The notes under the pieces are model-generated. The model made no database searches. It saw only the letters and a list, made by a program, of their open reading frames with translations, and was not told the DNA's origin. A stretch of 51,771 bases of DNA from Gamarada debralockiae. Its lineage: Eukaryota; Ascomycota; Leotiomycetes; Helotiales; Hyphodiscaceae. The position numbers were made by a program, and so were the translations under genes. The DNA is taken from the NCBI GenBank assembly GCA_002803225.1, contig NXFV01000310.1:1-51771 (forward strand), in the 5' to 3' direction. Below are positions 45,376 to 51,771 of this stretch, one piece after another; position 1 is the first letter of the stretch, and every line of letters begins with the position of its first letter.

Positions 45376-45543
45376 TACTTTGGTCTTGGGATAAATAAAC
45401 CCGCCCCCTGAGGGTTTGTAGTTTGAGAACTTTCCACATATGAAGTCAGTGAGAGCAGCCCAATTATTGGCCCAAAGCCCTTGCTCCGTCCCGTGCTTTT
45501 GAACCCTCATGGGGGTGGATTTATTTATCCAAAGACCACAGTA
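45376..45543 (-). mobile_element. 168-bp MITE, copy A
   Basis: The termini are TACTTTGGTCTTGGGATAAA and the near-complement ending CCAAAGACCACAGTA, so the inverted repeats are about 40 bp with several differences. The element is exactly as long as copy B at 50015-50182 and runs in the opposite orientation; I count about seven differences over 168 bases. TA forms both edges, as expected for Tc1/mariner-mobilised MITEs. No coding capacity. Confidence 0.88.
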
Positions 45544-46403
45544 AAGGAGGGGATAGTACTTCGTACCGGCCCGAATTATTTACACTTTCATGTCCGTGTC
45601 CCTCTCGAAGAATCTACTGTAACAGTGGAAAACGGCCAATAAAGTATCAGTAGATTGGTTGACTTTACCCTAGCAAGTCTAAACAGCTGGAAGAAGCACA
45701 GACGTGAAAGTATAAATAATTCGGGCCTGCACCAAAGTATGCTTTACGAAACAAAACACATCTTGAAAGCAGTGAAGGCCAGTACATCCGATCCTACTGC
45801 GCGGTTAATATTAAATCCGAAGTCACATTCTGTTCTTCGAAAGCTTATTTTCTTCTCCCCTGACATCTACTGCCGGGATTTAGCACAAAGCAAGGGGATA
45901 AGTGGAGCACAGAGCGCAGTATTGTCTTGGGATAGTACAAGCAAATCTCTCTCTAAAACTGTTAGTACGAAGATGACTCGATTTGATTCATCCTAGATTG
46001 TTGAACATGCCCGTTCTATCCTGGACGTAGCTTTCGAATCTCTGAAGCCTGTGCTAGCTCTAAGCCTACTAGTAATTTCTGATGTCGCTGCTAGTTCCAC
46101 GACAGTTGGGAATTAAGATAACATTCGCCCCTCGGCTATCTAAGTCCTACTCTCGGAGATCCAACTTAAACTGAGTTTGTTAGCCCGTTCGGTGTTAATA
46201 ACGATTTTATTGACTGACAAATACAACAGTAGGGATGTTGGTGATGTGCCTTGGCATGCCGCTCGACGTTTATCGCCCGAGAAACATATAAGTAGCAGAG
46301 GTTTTCCCATTGTTACTGGGTGGTATCACTCCAATCCACCTCTCTGTCATCTCTGAGAATCACCTAAGCTTTACAGCTTTTTCTCCACCATCATTCCACC
46401 GAA
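45544..46403. other. 860 bp upstream of the secreted hydratase gene
   Basis: An open frame at 45655-45996 (113 codons) has no motif and an odd composition; I do not call it. The promoter of the gene at 46404 must lie at the right edge (leader rich in C/T from 46310). No repeat seen. Confidence 0.45.
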
Positions 46404-47344
46404 ATGCCTTTCACGTGGCTTGCAATCCCAGCTCTGGCCGGGCTGCTTCTTCCAAAAGCCCTCGCACTAGACCTTCCGGAATATGCAGCGCTCAAGACCT
46501 TCCAGAACAATAGTATCCTTGAAATCACTATTCACAATCCCGCATCGGAGGTCAACGTCTGGAGCGAGGACACCCAGTCTGGAATGACCGACATTGTACA
46601 ACGGCTCCAGGGAGACAACGAAACAAGGGTGGTTATATTTAAGAGCGACGTTCCTAGATTCTTCTGTAATCACCTGGATCCCGCGATCCTCACAGTTGGC
46701 AAGTAGATTTCCGGGATACAGTCGCAATGCCTTGTAACTAATGTAATGATCTAGATAATGCTGTAGAAAATTTCTCAGCGCTCATGTATAATATCTCGAA
46801 CTTGTCCCAAATAACCATTGGTGCCGTGGAGGGTAGAGCGCGCGCCGCCGGAAACGAGCTGTTATTGGCATTGGACATGCGCTTCGCAGTCGAGCACGAC
46901 GTATTCTTGGGGCAGCTTGAGACCGGCCTCGGAACTTTCCCCGGGGGTGGGGGAAGTCAGCAGCTGCCTAGACTGATCGGACGCGGGCTAGCAATGGAGT
47001 ACATCCTGAGCTCCAAAGACATTACTCCAAAGGAGGCGGAGAAAATTGGCTGGATTAATAAGGCCTTCAACTCTTCTAACGAAATGTACGCCTATATCGA
47101 CGAGCTCACCTCACGCTTCATTCTATTCTCACGAGGAGGCCTCGTTGCGGCCAAGCAGGCGATCAACCTCCGCGCTAACCCCTCGCGCGATGACTTCTCA
47201 CACGACGTCGCTCTGTTCAACCCTCTACTATCTAACCCGGAATTTCCACAGATTCTCAGCCGGGTTTTAAACTTAACCAACAATGCTTCTCTTGGCGAGG
47301 TGGAGCTTAACTTTGGAAGGGATGTGGTCCTCATTTATGAATAA
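46404..47344 (+). CDS. enoyl-CoA hydratase/isomerase-family protein with an N-terminal signal peptide
   Basis: Two exons, 46404-46698 and 46755-47344, give 885 nt and 294 residues. The 56-nt intron begins with GCAAGT (a GC-AG intron, the permitted non-canonical type) and has a TAACTAAT branch-like site; the join restores the frame exactly. Residues 1-22 (MPFTWLAIPALAGLLLPKAL) form a typical signal peptide or anchor, unusual for a crotonase. The crotonase core follows: an IFKSDVPRFFCNHLD region, the oxyanion/catalytic segment RAAGNELLLALD with E133, GQLETGLGTFPGGGG with E154 (both Glu positions of enoyl-CoA hydratase are present) and LPRLIGRGLAMEYILSSKDI. N-glycosylation sequons are frequent (NNS, NFS, NIS, NLS, NSS), in keeping with passage through the ER. 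The substrate is unknown; use of CoA esters outside the cytosol would be odd. Confidence 0.9.
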
Positions 47345-47903
47345 CGGAGAGCGATATCCTGCGGTTGACATGTGAAGGCTGCTTGTATATCTACTCCGGC
47401 TATCTACTGTAGCTGTAATGTAATTCTATGTACCAGTTATAGCTTCCGCCCTAAAATTGGGAGCGGTTCACGATTGGGATTCGTGATGAAATGTGTCCCT
47501 CTTCTGACGGCTACCTAAAACTTGTATCAGGGCCCAAAAGTCTCGAATTTGATTGTGGGTTTACAGGAGACGCGTGCCAATGCATGTGTTCCTCTGCCCT
47601 TGCTTTAATCAGTCCTTCGAGGGCATAGTATAGAGAGGTTCAGAGCTGTCAGAAGATCTAACAAATAACCATGTAGCGCTTGTAAAAGAAAGATTAGTTG
47701 GGTAGTCAATCGATGTGCTTATCACATTGGAAAAGCTAGTGTGTGCGGTGATTAGTAAACAGCTGTGCACAGAGACCCCTCTTCTCGCATTCCGGGACTC
47801 TATCTTCGGCTGTCGGGTCATTTATTTATCCACTGTGGAGTAACCATTGTTCCGCATCTGGCGAAGCTTGTTCAAGGTGGCCGCCACTCAAAGTCAAGCA
47901 TGA
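47345..47903. other. 559 bp 3' of the hydratase gene, no gene
   Basis: There are short open frames only. TTTATTTATCCACTGTGGAGTA at 47820-47841 is reminiscent of a MITE end, but too short and imperfect to count. Confidence 0.4.
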
Positions 47904-48362
47904 TACAGTACAACCTCTCTATAAGCATACGATCGGGGCGCAGAAACGTATGCTTATAAGGGAGGTATGCTTATGTGAAGGTTGCCAAGATTTAAATCCT
48001 AAGGCGGTCATAGCCTATCAGCCGCTGTAATTTTAAGTCCTCGGACGTTATAGTCCCTAAAATCAAGTAATCAATCGAATGTTCATTAAATCTTAGTTTT
48101 AGGCTGTCAGTCACTATAATTATAGGGTCTAGGTCCCTGTAAATACAGGCTCTCAATCACTAATCTCATGTCATATGACTTATTTATAAGCATATCAAGG
48201 TAAAATTAGGTGCGATCTCAAAATTGGGACCCCAATTATCTAAGCATATGCTTCTAGCGAGGTATGCTTATTGCCTCACCTAAAAAAAACGGGACCAAGA
48301 ACTCGATGCTTATTGGTCAGGTATGCTTATCTACAGTATGCTTATATGGAGGTCGTACTGTA
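47904..48362. mobile_element. 459-bp non-autonomous element with nested terminal repeats
   Basis: The outer ends are TACAGTACAACCTCTCTATA followed by AGCATAC on the left, and the complement (ending GGAGGTCGTACTGTA) on the right: about 27 bp inverted repeats with three differences. Inside, the terminal motif GTATGCTTAT or its complement recurs at least eight times (about 47920, 47948, 47965, 48183, 48243, 48262, 48323, 48338). The middle (47990-48170) has a degenerate tandem unit around TCAGTCACTATAATTATAGG. No coding capacity. The ends recall pogo/Fot1-type elements (CAGTACAACCTC), so it is probably mobilised by such a transposase. Confidence 0.72.
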
Positions 48363-48526
48363 GGAAAACCCAGCAGAAACTAGTGAAGGAACAGACTTAG
48401 GAATGCTCTTGCTCAACGAAATTCCAACAATGGACAGGAATCGAATCGTGCGTGTTGAGCCTGGCTTTCTGTCTCAGTGGAGATTACACCGCCACGAAAG
48501 CACGGAGACCAATTTCTCCATCGATT

Positions 48527-49603
48527 CTAGTACTTGACAACGAGCTTAGAACCCGATACCTTCCCCTCTCGAAGCCTATCCAATCCCTCAAGGACGCCAT
48601 CAAATCCGCCGTTCAGCACAGTAACAGGGGGGGCCTTCAACTCTTTCGCATAGCTGAATAAACTTTTGTAAAAGCGTGCAAGGGCTTCCCGGTCTGGAGG
48701 AGAAGCACGATACTTGGGACCAACAGGTGGTAGCCAGGCGAACGCTCGGCCTAGTAGCTGAAAGGACATGATCATCTGAGCTTCGACACCAGGCACTTTT
48801 GTTTTGGTATCAAGCAACGTTATGACTTTGCCACCGTTATCTTGGAGAACCTCAGCGCAGAACTTAGTCGAATTGCCTTCGGAGAAACAGTCTAAAGCCC
48901 GCGAGATATGAGGGAAAGCTTTTTTAATGTCGTTGACTGCGTTGGAGGACCGGTAGTCGAAGACATGGTCCGCGCCGTAGCTCTTAACAAGGTCGAAGGA
49001 GTGCGGTGACGCAGTCGTTACAACAGTGCAGCCAGCTTTCTTGGCAATTTGGATCGCGAAGAGGCCTACAGTGCTGGATCCCGCATAGATAAAAACTGGA
49101 GATCCTTTGTCGATCTTCCCCTCTTTCTCCACTTCGTCCGCCCAGGGAACGTCGAGATGAAGGTTGAGGGCCTGCATCGCGGTAACGGCCGAGACGCCAT
49201 ATGTAGAAGCTTCGACGTCGCTAACTCCTTCTGGAATCCTCCATACAAGATCTCCCTCAGCTTTGACATACTCTGCAAAAGAGCCATATTCTTTGCTGAC
49301 ACCGCCCTGCACAAAGCCAGCGACCCGGTCACCAGCCTTCCATGTTTCTGATGCGATTTTCCCAACCTCGGCTACTACACCAGCGAAGTCGCAACCGAGA
49401 CTGCTGTCTGGCGGGGCGATAAAGTCGATGAACTTGAAGTCGATTGGATTGAGGGCTGTTGCACAAACTTTGACAAGAATTTCGTTTTCTGAGATAGTGG
49501 GTTTGGGGACTTCCTTGACTGTGACACCCTTCCCTATCGACTTTCCCGAGAGCAAATTGGCAGACCGATTTAGAATTCCGCGTGTAGAAACTAGGGCTTT
49601 CAT
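48527..49603 (-). CDS. zinc-binding-type dehydrogenase, enoyl reductase class (toxD-like)
   Basis: A single exon of 358 residues starts at the ATG at 49603 (MKALVSTRG); an upstream in-frame extension to 49642 has no ATG. GroES-like domain: VKVCATALNPIDFKFID, then GCDFAGVVAEVGK and GDRVAGFVQGG at 45-105. The NADPH-binding Rossmann domain follows: YAGSSTVGLFAIQIAKKAGC with the AxxGxxG-like turn, then ADHVFDYRSSNAV. Catalytic-zinc ligands are missing, as in trans-acting enoyl reductases (LovC, ToxD class). The C-terminus ends VSGSKLVVKY, typical of this class. These proteins often sit in polyketide clusters, but no synthase is in the window. It is convergent with the element at 47904-48362 and next to MITE copy B. 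Confidence 0.92.
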   Translation of the reverse strand: MKALVSTRGILNRSANLLSGKSIGKGVTVKEVPKPTISENEILVKVCATALNPIDFKFIDFIAPPDSSLGCDFAGVVAEVGKIASETWKAGDRVAGFVQGGVSKEYGSFAEYVKAEGDLVWRIPEGVSDVEASTYGVSAVTAMQALNLHLDVPWADEVEKEGKIDKGSPVFIYAGSSTVGLFAIQIAKKAGCTVVTTASPHSFDLVKSYGADHVFDYRSSNAVNDIKKAFPHISRALDCFSEGNSTKFCAEVLQDNGGKVITLLDTKTKVPGVEAQMIMSFQLLGRAFAWLPPVGPKYRASPPDREALARFYKSLFSYAKELKAPPVTVLNGGFDGVLEGLDRLREGKVSGSKLVVKY

Positions 49604-50014
49604 TGTGTTCGTAAGAATGTGATAGTTATTGCATATTAGCAATGACTTTGCGAGGAGCAGGTGAGATATTTAACTTCCTAACACAGTCCGGAGGAATAGA
49701 CGCGCCGGCGGACTGATACTTTCCTTTTTCTTTTTTTCCTTAGAGCGTACAATTCAAACCTTGGTTAAGGTTTCCTAGGCGGTCAGGTGGATTTTAAATT
49801 TAGCTAGCCTGCGGTCGGTTTCAAACTAACAAGCCGGCGTTCCTGATTAGTGAACGACCTACCTTCAAGCACTGAGCACATCGGAAGGCCAAAGTATGGT
49901 CGAGAGTCCGTTGGTCTATTCCATGGCCGAATTAGGTGATGACAAACTCTCTTAATCCCAGTGTGGTCCGAGAGCGGCACAGTCAGGTAAGGGGTACGCG
50001 GGCTCATCGATACC
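49604..50014. promoter_or_regulatory. upstream region of the toxD-like reductase
   Basis: The 411 bases between the reductase start and the MITE must contain the promoter. A T-rich run lies at 49722-49740. No gene seen. Confidence 0.45.
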
Positions 50015-50182
50015 TACTGTGGTCTTTGGATAAATAAATCCACCCCCCTGAGGGTTTAAAAGCACGGGACGGAGCAAGGGCTTTGGGCCAATAATTGGGC
50101 TGCTCTTACTGACTTCGTATGTGGGAAGTTCTCGAACTCCAAACCCTCAGGGGGCGGGTTTATTTATCCCAAGACCAAAGTA
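50015..50182 (+). mobile_element. 168-bp MITE, copy B (inverted relative to copy A)
   Basis: It begins TACTGTGGTCTTTGGATAAA and ends CCCAAGACCAAAGTA. Its complement aligns over the full length with copy A at 45376-45543. TA at both edges. Most of the differences between copies are C/T or G/A changes, partly in RIP-like direction in copy A. Confidence 0.88.
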
Positions 50183-50549
50183 ATGCAGCACCAGCGATCC
50201 TCTTCCATTGCTAAAACTCATTCAAAGTGGGCAGGCAGGGCTGAGGCCAAGGAAGTCTGGCCCATTGGTGATATTCTATAGTGAGAACCTTGCGACGATT
50301 GACCAGACATTCGTGTTTCACCGCTGGAGACAGAAACGGCAACATTGATTTGTCCGCTGGCGTTGCGCATAGAAACTTTTGATGACCAATCCCATCATAT
50401 TTTTGTAGAAGCAAAGAATAGTGCTAATGGGTATATATACAGGGGCCTCCTGAAGCAAAGTGATCCCATCACCAGAGAGCAAATTTTACAGCAGTATCTG
50501 AACAAAACTCCAGAATCTTCAGAAAAAGAACTACGCAAAAATTATCATA
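50183..50549. other. upstream region of the hydrolase pseudogene
   Basis: It is A-rich in the last 70 bases before the ATG at 50550, as in a fungal leader (CAGAAAAAGAACTACGCAAA). An open frame 50345-50578 overlaps the gene start in another frame and has no motif. Confidence 0.4.
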
Positions 50550-51265
50550 ATGGCGACCCCACAAACGGCAGAGACTAAATTTATAGCCGTTGATGGCCTG
50601 AAGGTTGCCTACCGGCGATTTGGAAAGCCAAGCACCTTTCCATTACTCTACATCAACCATCTCAGAGGCTCAATGGATACCCTCGACCCTGTCCTCTTCA
50701 ACACCATTGCGAAGAACCGGGAGGTCATTGTCTATGACAGCTTCGGTATCGGCCACAGTGAAGGCACAGTTCCTGACTCTATCAAGGCCATGGTCTCCAT
50801 CGCTGCCAAATTTCTAGCAGCCATCGATGTCAGCGTGGCTGATATTATTGGCTTCTCCAGGGGTGGCGCTGTCGCACAAACCTTGGCCTGGGAATACCTT
50901 GAGCTGGTACACAAGCTGATTTTGGCCGGGATATAGTCCGGCATCGGGGAGGCAGTGGTCCTGCCTCCGCGGGAGGTGCTCGAAAGCGCCGGTGCGAACA
51001 ATGATGAACCTCCTACCAAGGAGGACATGTTGCGTCTCTTCTTCTATCCATCAGAGTCCAGCCGGGCGCTTGGGAACAAATAGTGGAAGAGGATTCATGA
51101 GCGAAAGGTGGAAGGAGAAGAGCGGAGGGGCTATCTCGTTGGACAGGGGGCACGATCACAGCTGACAGCTATTTCCTCCTTTACTGTGGGATACTACCAA
51201 CTTTGACCGTCTCAAAGACATCAAAGTCCCAACCTTGGTTACTTTACCAATAGCTCACCTTCTAT
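50550..51265 (+). pseudogene. alpha/beta hydrolase pseudogene
   Basis: An ATG at 50550 opens a normal fungal alpha/beta hydrolase: VDGLKVAYRRFGK, LLYINHLRGSMDTLDP, YDSFGIGHSEG (oxyanion and Asp region) and the nucleophile elbow IIGFSRGGAV (Ser in GFSRGG). At 50935 a TAG ends the frame after LILAGI, although the protein continues in the same frame (PREVLESAGA, EDMLRLFFYPSES). A second TAG follows GNK where Trp is usual (WxKRIHERK), and a shift near 51185 is needed to read TNFDRLKDIKVPTLV. The rest, including the catalytic Asp/His lid part, is lost by 51265. Truncation and two stops mean it is inactive. Confidence 0.82.
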
Positions 51266-51570
51266 TGGGCTGACGAGGGCAGATCTTGCCATGACTTTCG
51301 TCAGTGCCTTTTCGACATGTGGTATCTCTCGAAGTCTCTAGAGGCGCTATTGTATCGGGTCTGATGACAGCCGGATCACTGATGGACTCGAGGGTGGTTG
51401 TAACAGAGGTACCAAGGAACGCAGGCTCATGGGCGATTTCATGGGCAGTTTTAGAAGGGCGGTTTCGGAAGGGCGATCAGGTGATTACAAGCGCATGTGA
51501 TCTAAGCGAGGTTCTTACAATTGTAAGAACTCCCATGTGACATTCGCTAGAACCGTTACACGTGACCAAA

Positions 51571-51771
51571 CCTAGAATTACACTAAATGTTGATCCCTGG
51601 CTCAACAAATACAACGACCCTGAAGGAGTCAATCTAGACTCACGGAAGCTCCGAAGGATTGGAGTATGGCCTAGGCCTTAGAGGAGTAGTCTAGGCCTAG
51701 AGGGACTCAAAGGGATTGATCTAGACCTGTGGGAGCCCTGAGGGTCTAGAAGGCCATGGGGTATAAGGTAC
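51571..51771. repeat. short degenerate repeats at the window end
   Basis: The motifs CTAGGCCT(T)AGAGG, TCTAGAC and AGGGACTC/AGGGATTG recur between about 51635 and 51750. They look like degenerate tandem units or the edge of an unidentified repeat, cut by the window border. No coding frame seen. Confidence 0.35.

Noticed and set aside
45655..45996. 113-codon plus-strand open frame
   Set aside because: No motif, no obvious promoter or splice partner, and it lies between repeats.
47820..47841. TTTATTTATCCACTGTGGAGTA, similar to a MITE end
   Set aside because: Too short and imperfect, and no partner terminus nearby.
49164..49622. Plus-strand open frame of 152 codons opposite the toxD-like reductase
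   Set aside because: Antisense shadow of a well-supported gene.
1..51771. Search for CRISPR arrays, rRNA and tRNA genes
   Set aside because: No regularly spaced direct repeats with unique spacers, no rRNA core sequences and no convincing cloverleaf with a GGTTCRANYCC arm were found by eye; a tRNAscan run could still find one.

Overview
The window reads as nuclear DNA of a filamentous ascomycete. Introns are short (mostly 44-93 nt), with GT-AG ends and CTGAC/CTAAC-type branch sites. The proteins are fungal families (ALG1, Ubc7-type E2, Msc2/Cis4-like zinc transporter, CSN12/Thp1 PCI protein, DUF6594, AsaB/CmcJ-like enzyme). Repeats carry C-to-T changes of the RIP type. Family flavour suggests Leotiomycetes (Helotiales-like), but this is inference. 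No bacterial operons, CRISPR arrays, rRNA or convincing tRNA genes were seen.

Layout. 0-7 kb: a cupin-like membrane protein, an eight-exon multicopper oxidase and, divergent from it, a seven-exon secreted phospholipase C-type phosphoesterase; the last two are reconstructed intact. 8-14 kb: two divergently transcribed, related zinc-finger genes about 2.6 kb apart; one has an extra tandem array of Trp-rich CxxC...HxxxxH units. 14.3-14.8 kb: a decayed Tad-like LINE fragment. 15-20 kb: a conserved housekeeping block (zinc transporter, ALG1, Ubc7). 20.8-25 kb: an amino-acid transporter pseudogene and a P450 pseudogene, followed by an intact AsaB/CmcJ-like enzyme (25.5-26.6 kb), possibly remains of a small metabolic cluster. 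27.4-37.2 kb: a DUF6594 membrane protein, a broken low-complexity gene, an intact CSN12-like PCI gene and a carboxymuconolactone decarboxylase-family gene. 37.2-42.8 kb: a long stretch without any gene I can support. 42.8-51.8 kb: a repeat-rich accessory end holding one near-complete RIP-damaged Tc1/mariner element, a deleted second copy, two 168-bp inverted MITE copies, a nested-TIR element, a secreted enoyl-CoA hydratase-like gene, a toxD-like reductase and a broken alpha/beta hydrolase.

Working together. The MCO and the phosphoesterase share a 576-bp promoter interval and both enter the secretory route. ALG1 (N-glycan assembly), the zinc transporter (secretory-pathway zinc) and Ubc7 (ERAD) are all secretory-pathway functions, but this is probably chance neighbourhood of conserved genes. 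The most unusual items are the Trp-rich zinc-finger array, the block between the two inverted MITEs with a secreted hydratase spliced through a GC-AG intron, and the cluster of pseudogenes at 20.8-25 kb. I found no clear new defence or mobile system. Exon joins were checked by reading frame and total length divisible by three, not by transcript data.
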